NCBI RefSeq assembly: GCF_008974285.1
Contig: NZ_BKZV01000001.1
Span: 791,319 to 855,318, forward strand
DNA: 64,000 nucleotides
Reading direction: 5' to 3'
From: Thermogemmatispora aurantia
Lineage (GTDB): Bacteria; Chloroflexota; Ktedonobacteria; Ktedonobacterales; Ktedonobacteraceae
A program made the translations under genes and the position numbers. Below the pieces are notes generated by a model. The model did not search any database, was not told where the DNA came from, and saw only the letters and a list, made by a program, of their open reading frames with translations. This document shows positions 1-8,176 of this stretch, piece by piece. Numbering within the stretch: position 1 is the first letter of the stretch; each line of letters starts with the position of its first letter.

Positions 1-480
1 CACCAGAATGGCCAGGCCGGGCGAGCCAACGGGGCGCCAGCCATAGAAGAGCAAGGCAATGCCCACTAGCAGGACGACCTGCAGCACTTCTAGCAGCAGC
101 ACCGCGACAATTTTGGCGGCAATGAGGCCGCTCCGCGGGAGAGGCGTCGCTCCTAAGCGTTTGAGCACGCCATAGTACCGCTCGTAGGCGGTCGAGATGC
201 CCAAATGGACCATGCCCGAGGCCATGATGGCTAAAGCCAGGATGCCAGGCAAAAGAAAGTTGATGACCGAGCCTGCGCTCACAGGAATGATCTTGAGCGA
301 GGCAAAAAAGACCAGGAGAATCACCGGGAGAATGAGGGTGACGAGAATGTTTTCACCACGGCGCGAGGTCAGCAGAAGCTCAGCTTTGAACTGGGCCCCA
401 ACCTGACGGAGGAATGGAGCTGCTTGCGCCGGCTGTGGCTGCGCCCGCCCACTCTGGCCCGTATTGGCAATGGTTGTCAT
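1..480 (-). CDS. ABC-2 type transporter permease, N-terminal part (cut by window edge)
   Basis: This reading frame starts at an ATG whose complement lies at 478-480 and stays open to the window edge, giving 160 N-terminal residues. After a Pro/Gln/Ala-rich tail of about 20 residues come a polar stretch (LRQVGAQFKAELLL), a first membrane segment (ILVTLILPVILLVFFASL), a FLLPGILALAIMASG segment, a YERYYGVLKRLGATPL loop and another membrane segment. The loop is typical of ABC-2 permeases, where it sits between helices 2 and 3. It lies 42 bp downstream of the ATPase gene on the same strand, so the two should form one exporter. The substrate cannot be told from sequence; related pairs export drugs or lipids. 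The C-terminal part lies outside the window. Confidence 0.85.
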   Translation of the reverse strand, partial: MTTIANTGQSGRAQPQPAQAAPFLRQVGAQFKAELLLTSRRGENILVTLILPVILLVFFASLKIIPVSAGSVINFLLPGILALAIMASGMVHLGISTAYERYYGVLKRLGATPLPRSGLIAAKIVAVLLLEVLQVVLLVGIALLFYGWRPVGSPGLAILV

Positions 481-522
481 AGGTTCACCTCCACAAAGGA
501 CGCTTGAGGCCTGCCTTTCTAC

Positions 523-1509
523 TCATTCACGCATCTCGGAGCCGGTCAGGCGCAGGAATAGCTCTTCGAGCGAGCCATGACCGACACGCAATTCAGTCAG
601 GGTGATGCCGCGATCGCGCAACCAGGCGGTGAGGTCAGCCAGGACCGCGGGCATGCTTTGAGGCGCCGTTTCAAGCAGGTAGCTGCCGGGGCGCACTTCC
701 TCGGCGCGTTGGACGCCAGGTAAGGCCGCCAGAGCGCGGCTATCGAGGCCGGCAGGAGCGACAAAGCGTACAACAGTAGCGCTGTCAACGCCAGTCAGCC
801 GATCAGGAGTGTCCAGAGCTATGAGCCGGCCATGATCGATAATGGCCACGCGGTCGGCCAGGCGCTCAGCTTCATCCATCAGGTGGGTAGTCAACAAGAT
901 GGTGACCCCCTGAGCCTTGAGATCGCGAATGATCTCCCAGGTGGCTAGGCGAGCCTGGGGGTCCATGCCTGCGGTAGGCTCGTCGAGAAAAAGCAGTTGG
1001 GGATTGCCGACGAGGGCCAGAGCGAGGGCCAGGCGACGCTTCTGACCGCCAGAAAGCCGGCGACAGATGGTTTTGGTGCCAGGGTCGATACCAACACGTT
1101 CTAGGAGCTGATCAATGGGCTGGGGCTGCCGATAGTAGCCAGCAAAGAGGCGCAACACTTCCCGCGGGCGTAGCATGGGATAAAGGCCATCCTGCTGGAG
1201 CATGACGCCAATGAGCGGCTTGAGACGAGCGGCATCCCGGATCGGGTCCAGCCCAAGGACGCGTACACTCCCCCCATCGGGGCGACGGTAGCCCTCTAGA
1301 GTTTCAACAGTAGTGGTTTTGCCGGCCCCATTAGGCCCCAGGAGGGCAAAGACTTCTCCCCGTCGCACACTGAAACTTAGTTCGTCAACGACACGTCGTC
1401 CGTTATAGCTTTTGCAGAATCTATCTACGACGATGGCCGCCTCTGCTCCCTCGGGCAAGGCTGCAAGATCGACCATCCGTCCCGCTGTCTGCGCATGAGC
1501 AGACATCAT
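523..1509 (-). CDS. ABC transporter ATP-binding protein (ABC-2/DrrA-like exporter)
   Basis: This is the cytoplasmic ATPase of an ABC-2 exporter. From the chosen ATG it has 328 residues. The Walker A motif GPNGAGKT is near residues 58-65, the signature LSGGQKRR near 152, Walker B LLFLDEPTAGMDP near 172-184, and the switch histidine is in LLTTH near 208. A C-terminal tail of about 80 residues, as in DrrA-type ATPases, follows the nucleotide-binding domain. The ATG at 1509 was chosen because AAGGAG lies 9 nt upstream; an in-frame ATG at 1548 has only a weak ribosome site. The permease gene follows after 42 bp. A divergent promoter pair separates this operon from the hydrolase gene to the right. 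Confidence 0.93.
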   Translation of the reverse strand: MMSAHAQTAGRMVDLAALPEGAEAAIVVDRFCKSYNGRRVVDELSFSVRRGEVFALLGPNGAGKTTTVETLEGYRRPDGGSVRVLGLDPIRDAARLKPLIGVMLQQDGLYPMLRPREVLRLFAGYYRQPQPIDQLLERVGIDPGTKTICRRLSGGQKRRLALALALVGNPQLLFLDEPTAGMDPQARLATWEIIRDLKAQGVTILLTTHLMDEAERLADRVAIIDHGRLIALDTPDRLTGVDSATVVRFVAPAGLDSRALAALPGVQRAEEVRPGSYLLETAPQSMPAVLADLTAWLRDRGITLTELRVGHGSLEELFLRLTGSEMRE

Positions 1510-1581
1510 GGCTAGTCTCTCCTTGGTGTGGTCAGCTGAGGCTGGCATCGCTTGCTTCTCATGGCCAGCCCCATTGATAAT

Positions 1582-1610
1582 ACACTACCGCAGCCGCTGC
1601 TCTCTGACAA
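1582..1610 (-). promoter_or_regulatory. Sigma70-like promoter of the ABC-2 exporter operon
   Basis: On the minus strand TTGTCA (1605-1610) is followed after 17 bp by TAGTGT (1582-1587). The predicted transcription start is near 1575, about 65 nt before the ATG at 1509. It is back to back with the plus-strand promoter at 1641-1669. Confidence 0.5.
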
Positions 1611-1640
1611 GGTGAGTTCGGTGAGACTGCCACCCCAGGC

Positions 1641-1669
1641 TTGCAATTCTTAAAGCAGTGCATTACAAT
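1641..1669 (+). promoter_or_regulatory. Sigma70-like promoter upstream of the hydrolase gene
   Basis: TTGCAA (1641-1646), a 17-bp spacer and TACAAT (1664-1669) lie in a locally AT-rich stretch. The predicted start is near 1676, which leaves a leader of roughly 280 nt before the ATG at 1954. No recognised element or convincing small gene was seen in that leader. Confidence 0.5.
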
Positions 1670-1953
1670 ATGCATATCATACAATTCATATCTTTTCTGC
1701 TATACAAGAAATGAGAGGCTTGGGAAGGGTGAGAGAAACGCTGCGTGGGGACGTGCCTGTAGCAGGCGAGCTGTCTGTGATTCGTCAGGGACAGTGTCCC
1801 AGAGAGAGACCGCTGCGGGCGCACAGCGGGTAACTGTCCGCAGAGAGCAGACGCCTCGCGCCGCTGCCTCGCCTGTCCACCGGCTATGGCTCAATGCTGC
1901 ACTGATCCGGTTGCAGGCTGTGCGGTTTTGCAGGTAGAAAGAGAGGAGAAAAG

Positions 1954-2925
1954 ATGGAGAATCGCCTGTTGCGAGAGAAGATTCTGGCACGCCTGGGAAG
2001 ATTTCCCTCGAAGGTGCCTCTGGAGGCAGTCTTTGAGGAGCCTGTCGATGAGGGCGAGTATACACGCACGCGCGTCACCTACATGGTCGAGCCGGGCGAG
2101 ATCATGCCAGCCTGGTTGCTACGCCCGCAAGGAGAGAAGCCAAAAAAGGGCTGGCCGGCGATTCTGGCCATTCACCGCGATAGCGAGCGCTGTGAGCTGG
2201 GGAAAGGAGAAGTAGCCGGGATCTCTGGCGACCCAATGTATCATTACGGGCGCGAGATCTGCCTGCGTGGCTATGTGGTACTGTGCCCCGATCTTCTCTG
2301 CTACGAGGAGCGTCGCCCTTCGGAAGAGATCCGTCGACGGCGGACGGCGCTGATGGGCGAAAACTATGAGCGCTTTGAGTTTACGAAGCGCTTGCAGAAA
2401 GGTTCATCGCTGCAGGCGAAGTATTTGCATGACCTGGCTTGCAGTCTGGATCTTCTCAGCTCGCTCCCAGAAGTAGACAAGCAGAATCTGGGAGTGATTG
2501 GGCATTCGCTGGGCGGACTTGAGGCGCTCTGGTTGACCTGGTACGATGCCAGAGTGATGGCCGGCGTGGCATCCTGCGGGCTGACGTTGGTGAAGTCGCT
2601 GCTGCGCGATGGTCTGAGCCAGCCTCTGGTGAACTGCATTCCAGGCTTGCTCGATGTGGCCGATATGGATGACCTGCTTGGGTCGCTGGCTCCAACACCG
2701 TTCATGATGGTTGGCGGTGAACAGGACCCATTGCTTCCGATCGATGGTTTCTATTTTATGGTGAACTATGCGCAGAGTATTTATATCCAGCTAGGAGTAC
2801 CAGAGCGCTTTCGCTATCTGGTGTTCCAGGGCGGCCATGTCTTTCCTCCAGAGGCCCGCGAGACGGCCTATCTGTTTTTAGACCGCTGGTTGAAACCGCT
2901 GCCACCGGGCGGGCTGCTGCCTTGA
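1954..2925 (+). CDS. Alpha/beta hydrolase (dienelactone hydrolase / acyl-esterase-like)
   Basis: This is a 323-residue cytoplasmic alpha/beta hydrolase. The nucleophile elbow GHSLGG places the catalytic serine near residue 185. GGEQDPLLPID supplies the acid near 258 and FQGGHVFPPE the histidine near 295, in the correct order for the fold. No signal peptide is visible. A perfect GAGAGGAG ribosome site lies 5 nt before the ATG. The family includes dienelactone hydrolases, acetyl-xylan esterases and peptidase-like hydrolases; the substrate cannot be assigned. It stands alone, transcribed divergently from the ABC exporter and convergently with the next gene. Confidence 0.88.
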   Translation: MENRLLREKILARLGRFPSKVPLEAVFEEPVDEGEYTRTRVTYMVEPGEIMPAWLLRPQGEKPKKGWPAILAIHRDSERCELGKGEVAGISGDPMYHYGREICLRGYVVLCPDLLCYEERRPSEEIRRRRTALMGENYERFEFTKRLQKGSSLQAKYLHDLACSLDLLSSLPEVDKQNLGVIGHSLGGLEALWLTWYDARVMAGVASCGLTLVKSLLRDGLSQPLVNCIPGLLDVADMDDLLGSLAPTPFMMVGGEQDPLLPIDGFYFMVNYAQSIYIQLGVPERFRYLVFQGGHVFPPEARETAYLFLDRWLKPLPPGGLLP

Positions 2926-2992
2926 GCAGACCGCTTCTGGCAGAAGGAGGAGAAGGGGAAGGCAATGCTGTGCTAGACCAGCCAGAGCAGGC

Positions 2993-3514
2993 TTAGGACA
3001 GGCGCCGAAGCTGGATGAAATAGAGGAGAACCAGCAAGGGAGGCAGTGCAGCTAAGAGCAGAAAACCCAGGAAGATCCAGCCATTGAGACCACTGATGGC
3101 TCCCTGGATAAACATCCAGGAGAGATAAGCCAGAAGGGCGCTGAGACAGAGCTTTAGCCCAGCTAGAAGCAAGCGCCCCAGTCGATAGCGGCGCTCGACC
3201 CGCTGGGGAACGGTTATCAGGGGATGGTGGAAAGCATGCAAGCAACGACTGAGCAAGCTGAGTAGCCCGTAAAGAGCCAGGGCCAGCAGGAAGAAGAGGA
3301 CGAGAATCCACTTGCTGCCATTGAGATCGGGATGAATAGAGCCGCTCAGGCTGTAGTGGATAGGAATGGTTCTGGGAAGGAAGAGGAGACCCCAGCCGCT
3401 GAGAACGGCTATAAGCAGGAGCAGAAGCAGGGTGATCCGTTCCAGGCGCCGTTCAAGCACGGTTGGCGCTAAGCGCAGCGCAGATCGAAAGCGGCTCGTG
3501 GAGCTGCTAAGCAT
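2993..3514 (-). CDS. DUF1648-domain membrane protein (SdpI-like)
   Basis: From the ATG at 3514 this is a 173-residue integral membrane protein. The first membrane helix (residues about 22-42) is followed by IPIHYSLSG and a GSKW element, the hallmark of DUF1648, the N-terminal domain found in SdpI-type immunity proteins and related membrane proteins. About three more hydrophobic segments follow. The start was chosen because AAGGAGGT lies 9 nt upstream; a longer version beginning at 3637 lacks a comparable site and adds a low-complexity tail. Function is unknown in most members of the family. The gene is convergent with the hydrolase gene. Confidence 0.75.
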   Translation of the reverse strand: MLSSSTSRFRSALRLAPTVLERRLERITLLLLLLIAVLSGWGLLFLPRTIPIHYSLSGSIHPDLNGSKWILVLFFLLALALYGLLSLLSRCLHAFHHPLITVPQRVERRYRLGRLLLAGLKLCLSALLAYLSWMFIQGAISGLNGWIFLGFLLLAALPPLLVLLYFIQLRRLS

Positions 3515-4034
3515 GGCTCTGACCTCCTTCCCCTGGTCTTTCTCCCAGGCACTGGGCAAGACAACGCCTCGGTCCTTCTGTAATAGAACGAGAGAGCCAG
3601 GCTTTCTTCCAAAGGAGAAAATCCCCTCTCTGGGCAAGAAAGCCAGCAGGGACTCTCAGCTCCTGAATCTGACCTTGAGGCCCTTTGCCCCTGGATACAA
3701 GTAGCTTGGCAAAACGATCTGGAGCTGCCTATCGTCTGCCTCCTACTCTGACTTATCTAGTAGTTGTTCATGATGGATGGTGCTAGCCTAGCATAGCACG
3801 ATTTGTTACTCCCATGCTCCCAAACCAGACAGGGCAGGCTGAAGATGCCAGAAGAACGAGAGCAATCCAATATGCATCTTGCTGCCTTGAAGAAGAAAGA
3901 GTGATGGCTCCTTTGATACGCTATAAGGATCTGAGCGAGCGGTACTCATGAGGAGGAGGCTCTGGCGCAAGTGCAGCGCAGAGACAGCAAGCAGGAGGAA
4001 GGAACAGCGGCGGGTTCGTTACTGCCGGCTCTTG
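3515..4034. other. Intergenic region, no gene seen
   Basis: This 520-bp stretch holds no convincing reading frame on either strand and no recognisable terminator, RNA gene or promoter with two good boxes. A TATGCT box near 3795 on the minus strand lacks a matching -35. Confidence 0.4.
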
Positions 4035-4586
4035 CTACTCTCCAGCAGTAACGAGGCATAGCACAACGTCGTTTAGCAGACGTCCCCGGAAGTTCGCTAC
4101 AATAGTATGGCGCACGCTGTCAAGCTTCTCCAGCATCTCGCGAGCAATAGCCTGCGGTGGAGCGTAAATGACAAGGGCCATGCGATCCTTCTTGAAACGC
4201 AGAACTTCATCAATATCGTCCTTCCAATCCTCCCAGCAAACAAGCAACACACTGGCCCGTTCAGCGCTTCCCAGATCCTTAGGAGCAGTGATATCTTTCA
4301 GGTTTTGTGGGCGGAAGAGGCGCGAATCAAGCAAGAGGCTACGAATGCTCTTGGCATTGTCTCCTTTCGCCAGGAGAGCGATCTCTTTGAGCGCTAAACC
4401 AGATCCCAGACGGTAGAGGGCAGGTAATACACCCCGTGCCCACTGGTAGATACCGAGAGCCAGGGCGATCACCGCGGGAATGACCAGAATCCGTCCGATC
4501 CAGTCATAAACAGTTAAGGCCACATCCATGATCGGCTCTCTCCCCTCATCTGCTTCTGATCCAGCTCGATACAAGGTACGTTTCAT
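4035..4586 (-). CDS. Membrane-anchored protein of unknown function with a C-terminal alpha/beta domain
   Basis: This gene is not recognised. From the ATG at 4586 (AGGGAG 7 nt upstream) it encodes 183 residues. A hydrophobic segment (ILVIPAVIALALGIYQW) near residues 27-43 is followed by a soluble part of about 120 residues. Strand-like stretches ASVLLVCWED, RMALVIYAPP and HTIVANF alternate with helices, and the protein ends NDVVLCLVTAGE. This reads like a small Rossmann-like domain held at the membrane. An alternative ATG at 4529 has GGGGAG 10 nt upstream and would begin just before the membrane segment. It lies next to the capsid-portal island on the same strand as the portal arm, but 46 bp beyond the last gene, so co-transcription is possible and not shown. 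Confidence 0.6.
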   Translation of the reverse strand: MKRTLYRAGSEADEGREPIMDVALTVYDWIGRILVIPAVIALALGIYQWARGVLPALYRLGSGLALKEIALLAKGDNAKSIRSLLLDSRLFRPQNLKDITAPKDLGSAERASVLLVCWEDWKDDIDEVLRFKKDRMALVIYAPPQAIAREMLEKLDSVRHTIVANFRGRLLNDVVLCLVTAGE

Positions 4587-4732
4587 ACGAATCTCCCTGT
4601 ACCTCTTAGAAGAGAACGAATTGATAGGCCGGAAACACACTTTTACTCTTAACGAGAGCATACCATAAGGCAGGGCCTGGAACAACCTCTTTGCCGTTCT
4701 CTCCAGCCGCTATCACAGAGTAAGGAGGCTGA

Positions 4733-5116
4733 TCAGCGCAGGCGGCGCAGGGGGACGCGCAAATGGGTTCCCCCGGGCAGCAGGCCCACAGGCACAGCCT
4801 CGATCAGTTCGTATTTGGTTGCTGCAGCCACGGCGCCGGCGCTGGCTACGGTGCAATCGGCCAGGTAAACGACGCCGCTGAAGTCGGTACCAAGGGGCGC
4901 GATGAGCAAGTGGTCGGCTTCGGGTCGCGGAGGCTGACCGCTGCTATCATAGACCTGGGGATCAAGGCAGTGCAGGGGACGTATAATGCCTTGTATGAGC
5001 CGGTAGCTGTAGCAACCAGCGTTGAGGACAACGGCGACCAGGCTGCGCTGGCGCCCTGCATAGCTGCGGTTGATGAGCCGGAGCAGATGTTGCGCCTTTC
5101 GATCGTCAAGTGGCAT
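4733..5116 (-). CDS. Hypothetical protein at the end of the portal arm
   Basis: This gene is not recognised. It encodes 127 residues and has a strong AGGAGGT ribosome site 8 nt before the ATG. The protein mixes a basic N-terminal helix (DDRKAQHLLRLINRSYAGRQ) with strand-rich stretches (SLVAVVLNAG, HLLIAPLG, GVVYLADC) and ends in a short basic tail. No membrane segment or signal peptide is seen. It is the last gene of the leftward arm, after the portal gene and an 88-residue gene, so a role with the virion proteins is an inference from position only. Confidence 0.55.
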   Translation of the reverse strand: MPLDDRKAQHLLRLINRSYAGRQRSLVAVVLNAGCYSYRLIQGIIRPLHCLDPQVYDSSGQPPRPEADHLLIAPLGTDFSGVVYLADCTVASAGAVAAATKYELIEAVPVGLLPGGTHLRVPLRRLR

Positions 5117-5201
5117 GGATCTCTCGACCTCCTTTCTTCCAAGGCTGCATTAGCCTTGTCTGCCAGGGCGAAGCCAGGCAACCTGCAGGTAAAGTCGACC
5201 C

Positions 5202-5468
5202 TCAAAGGGGAAGCTGGTACTCCCAGTCATGGTCGTCGCTCTCGACTCCGATCCACCAGGGCCGAGAAGTAGGTTCAGGCATGCCGAGGCCGAGAGCTTG
5301 GTGAGAGCGAGCAAGTGGATAGCCGTAATGGCGAGCGTCACAGGTCAGGTTTCGACGGCTAGCAGACCAGGGTAGGCTGTGAGCTGACGAGCTGACAACG
5401 GCAGGCGGCACCTGCTTCAGGCGGCGATGGCCAGGCCGAGGCAGACGCAGCGGGCTAGCACGAGACAT
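5202..5468 (-). CDS. Small hypothetical protein downstream of the portal gene
   Basis: This gene is not recognised. The ATG at 5468 has AAAGGAG 8 nt upstream and opens an 88-residue frame ending at 5202. The N-terminal half is basic and Pro/Ser-rich; the C-terminal half is acidic and aromatic (PWWIGVESDDHDWEYQ). It sits between the portal gene (98 bp away) and the 127-residue gene (85 bp away), all on the minus strand and probably in one transcript. The ribosome site and the position support a real gene; the composition is less convincing. Confidence 0.45.
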   Translation of the reverse strand: MSRASPLRLPRPGHRRLKQVPPAVVSSSAHSLPWSASRRNLTCDARHYGYPLARSHQALGLGMPEPTSRPWWIGVESDDHDWEYQLPL

Positions 5469-5566
5469 GGCCGCGGCTCCTTTCTGAAGTGCGTCAATGC
5501 TCTCTAAGCAGAGCAGCAAGCAGACAGTGTGAGAGCCTTTTTGCTCAGCAAGACAAGAGCTAAGGC

Positions 5567-7093
5567 TCACAGGGGTTGTGACTTCTTTCCCGAATCGCTG
5601 ACGGTCCCGGGCTTCTCTGCAAGCTGATCGTGCTGATGGCTAATGCGCCCTTTTTCCTCGTGAACATCGATCTCCTCGCCGGCAAACTGGAAGATGAGCC
5701 GCATGGCTGTTTCGTCGCTGATCCAGCCCTGGCTTTTCGCAGCGCTGAGAGCCGAGACCAGCATCTGCACGGCGCTGGCCAGGGTAGCATGATCGGCCAC
5801 TTCGATTTCGGGGAAGATGATGTCATAGTGCCTGTCGACCGCCGGGGGCAGTGTGCCAGCCCGCGACGCCTCGTGCAGGACGCGGTCGAGAATGGTGCGC
5901 AACATGGCACGCATGACAAATTGCCGGCGTTGAAATTTCAGGAGGGTGGGCAGGCCCATCTCAGCAGCAGTAGCCCGATTGCTGTAGGTGCCGTCAGCCA
6001 GGTAATGCTCCGGCAGCTGAGCGCCAACGGCGATCATCAGCTTGATGGCCCGTCCATCCTCGGCAGCCTCGTTGGCATTGATCTCCGGCTTGATGGCCGA
6101 CCAGGTCTCAGCCTCGTTGTGAATGATCACGCTGCCCGGCTCCGGCGGATAGCTATATTCCATCTTTTTGCGCTCGATGGTCTTGCGATCGGCTCCCTGC
6201 AAACGCACATCCCACAAAAACGCTCCCTTGTACTTGTTGATGCGCACGCGATCGGTTAGCCAGTCCTTGTAACGGCGCAGCCAGGGCAGGAGGGTAGCCA
6301 GATCGCTCTTGCCGCGCTTAGCGCTGGAGACCTTATTGATGGCGAACTGGACAACCTCTTCGCCCGCCTTGAACCACTGTCCCTCAAGAGAAGCGGCAGA
6401 CGTCGCTGGCTTAGCGCCGGGTGAGAGTGCAGCGCTCTGGCCGGAGCCGTTCGGCAAACTGGCTGAGGGGCCGACGGGCCTGCGATGGAAGCGCAAGGGC
6501 TTTTCGATGTCATCGGGATCGGTCTCAATCTCATCGATGAGCGAGGGATCAATCTGGCGAATGGTGACCCGTCCATTGTAAGGGTTGACAAAGAAACGGA
6601 TGAACTGCTCTCCATAAAGGGCCAGCTCGGTACAAAGGGAATAAACACGTGTCTCCATCTGGTTCTCGGGGTCATGCCAGAAGTCGAGCAGGACGCGCTG
6701 GACGAGCGGGTCGCGCGCGGCTATGGTGACGCCTTTTCCCATGACAAAGCTGGTAGTGATTTCGATGATGGCAAAAGCCAGAGGATTGGCATTGTAGGCC
6801 TCATAGCATTGGTTGTGGAGTTCGAGATAAGTGGAGGGAATAGGGTCCTTCTGATACCAGTTGTCCGAGAGACGGCGCCAGAAGTAGTCTTCTTCCGCCC
6901 CACTGGCAAGCCGCCCCCAGTACCAGTCTTCTTGCATGGGACTGGAGGCAAAGGCGGTAGGATTGAGTTGCTCACTGACACGGTTGAGAACCGGGGATTG
7001 ACCGGTGGAGGAAACAGCCAGGGCACAGGAGCGCTGAGTTGAGGAAGCGTGTCGATTGGGGAGCCAGCCGGGGAAAGAGAAGCGAGGTGACAT
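5567..7093 (-). CDS. Phage portal-like protein
   Basis: From the ATG at 7093 (GAGGAG 8 nt upstream) this encodes 508 residues. Portal proteins form the dodecameric ring at one capsid vertex through which DNA passes. Visible family features are an N-terminal YNANPLAFAIIEITTSFVMG helix region, a strand-rich middle (EQFIRFFVNPYNGRVTIRQIDP, with DEIETDPDD after it), a stem-like region ending in GAFLWDV, and a C-terminal helical crown with LPEHYLADGTYSNRATAAEMG and a FQRRQFVMRAMLRTILDRVL helix. The length fits tailed-phage portals. A Ser/Gly/Ala-rich insert lies near residues 215-240. It is transcribed away from the capsid genes from a strong promoter at 7282-7310. No terminase gene is found next to it, which is unusual. 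Confidence 0.82.
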   Translation of the reverse strand: MSPRFSFPGWLPNRHASSTQRSCALAVSSTGQSPVLNRVSEQLNPTAFASSPMQEDWYWGRLASGAEEDYFWRRLSDNWYQKDPIPSTYLELHNQCYEAYNANPLAFAIIEITTSFVMGKGVTIAARDPLVQRVLLDFWHDPENQMETRVYSLCTELALYGEQFIRFFVNPYNGRVTIRQIDPSLIDEIETDPDDIEKPLRFHRRPVGPSASLPNGSGQSAALSPGAKPATSAASLEGQWFKAGEEVVQFAINKVSSAKRGKSDLATLLPWLRRYKDWLTDRVRINKYKGAFLWDVRLQGADRKTIERKKMEYSYPPEPGSVIIHNEAETWSAIKPEINANEAAEDGRAIKLMIAVGAQLPEHYLADGTYSNRATAAEMGLPTLLKFQRRQFVMRAMLRTILDRVLHEASRAGTLPPAVDRHYDIIFPEIEVADHATLASAVQMLVSALSAAKSQGWISDETAMRLIFQFAGEEIDVHEEKGRISHQHDQLAEKPGTVSDSGKKSQPL

Positions 7094-7281
7094 GCGGGAT
7101 CTCCTCTTGAGACGATGATGGGAGACAATAAACACCTGCCCGTGCTACAGAGCAGGGCGTTTTGTCTGATGCGGAGACCAGAAGTGAGATGCGGCACGGC
7201 CAGGGGACACGAAGGCAGCGGTCTCCCGAGCCGTGCGCAGTAGGCGAGGATGTGGCAGGTGGCAAACTGCCAGCTAAGCCA

Positions 7282-7310
7282 AGTATAGAGTATGACAAGC
7301 AACCTGTCAA
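7282..7310 (-). promoter_or_regulatory. Near-consensus promoter of the portal arm
   Basis: On the minus strand TTGACA (7305-7310), a 17-bp spacer and TATACT (7282-7287) match the sigma70 consensus at 11 of 12 positions. The predicted start near 7275 leaves a leader of about 180 nt before the portal ATG at 7093. It is the best-matching promoter seen in the window. Confidence 0.75.
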
Positions 7311-7352
7311 GAAGAGAGGGCGGGGCTGCAAAACAGCCAGTCAGGAATAGGC

Positions 7353-7381
7353 TTGACTTCTCCCTAAGCCTCAGTTATACT
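7353..7381 (+). promoter_or_regulatory. Near-consensus promoter of the capsid arm
   Basis: TTGACT (7353-7358), a 17-bp spacer and TATACT (7376-7381) face right. The predicted start near 7388 leaves a leader of about 305 nt before the first gene at 7694; that leader is T/C-rich and holds no recognised element. The two -35 boxes of the divergent pair lie 42 bp apart, close enough for one regulator to control both. Confidence 0.7.
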
Positions 7382-7693
7382 TGTCACTTGGTAAGCTTTT
7401 CCGGCTTGCCGCCGCACGATGCAACCACGAAACGGCCTCCGGCGTGCCCCTTCACGTTCCGGCAAGGCAATGGTGAGTGTGCCCTCTCGCGCCCACCCAT
7501 GATCTGTCCTTTCTCGAGTGTGCCAGCAAAGCAGCACTCACCCCACCTTCGCGGCTGCATCGCTGATTTCTTCTCTGTCACCACTCGCCGGCGGCTCTCT
7601 GCTCCCAGGCAGGGCAGCCCGCCCCATTCCACTCACTTCCTACGCTAGTGGACTTGTCTATCCCGCCACGGCCAGGAAGGAAGGAGACCCTCC

Positions 7694-8176
7694 ATGACCG
7701 ATAATCAGTTCCCCGCTTTTCGTTTTCCTCCGCTGGCGCCAGATACTCCCGGCTTGCCCGCGCTGACGCTCCCCGATCCCGAGAAAGCCACCCCCTCTGT
7801 GCTCTTCTTCGCGCAGCCGGCTTCCGCTCCCCTCGACCTGCCCTCTACCGATCAGCCCGATCCACCTTTGCCCACGCTGCTCGAACCGTTGCTTCCCCCC
7901 AATCTCCTGCGCCTTCCCTCCAGCGAGCACTCTCTGGGACAGGCAGAGATAGCCCCAACCCTGGGTGAAGCACCAGCTACCCTCGGCCCCGAAATAGCCG
8001 CCCAGGTTCAGCGTAGCGCCGATGCCCGGTTGCTTCCTCCCGCCCTGCACTACGATGAGACGCGCACCACCCAGGACGGCATGACTCACCGCTTGCGCCA
8101 TCTGGCATCACTGCTGCTAGCGCTCAGCCAGGGGTTGCCTCCCTGGGCCGGCCAGGAGGTTCCTCATGACCGCTGA
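7694..8176 (+). CDS. Pro-rich hypothetical protein opening the capsid operon
   Basis: This gene is not recognised. It encodes 160 residues, more than a quarter of them proline or leucine, with repeated short PPL / LPP elements and a more helical end (THRLRHLASLLLALSQGLPPW). No signal peptide or membrane helix is apparent. AAGGAAGGAGA lies a few bases before the ATG. Its end overlaps the start of the protease-capsid gene by 11 bp, so translation is probably coupled. In tailed phages this position often holds a small head protein or a portal partner; that is inference from order only. Confidence 0.65.
   Translation: MTDNQFPAFRFPPLAPDTPGLPALTLPDPEKATPSVLFFAQPASAPLDLPSTDQPDPPLPTLLEPLLPPNLLRLPSSEHSLGQAEIAPTLGEAPATLGPEIAAQVQRSADARLLPPALHYDETRTTQDGMTHRLRHLASLLLALSQGLPPWAGQEVPHDR

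Noticed and set aside
1641-1937. A 98-codon plus-strand frame upstream of the hydrolase gene
   Set aside because: It begins on the -35 box of the promoter, has no ribosome site and no family pattern.
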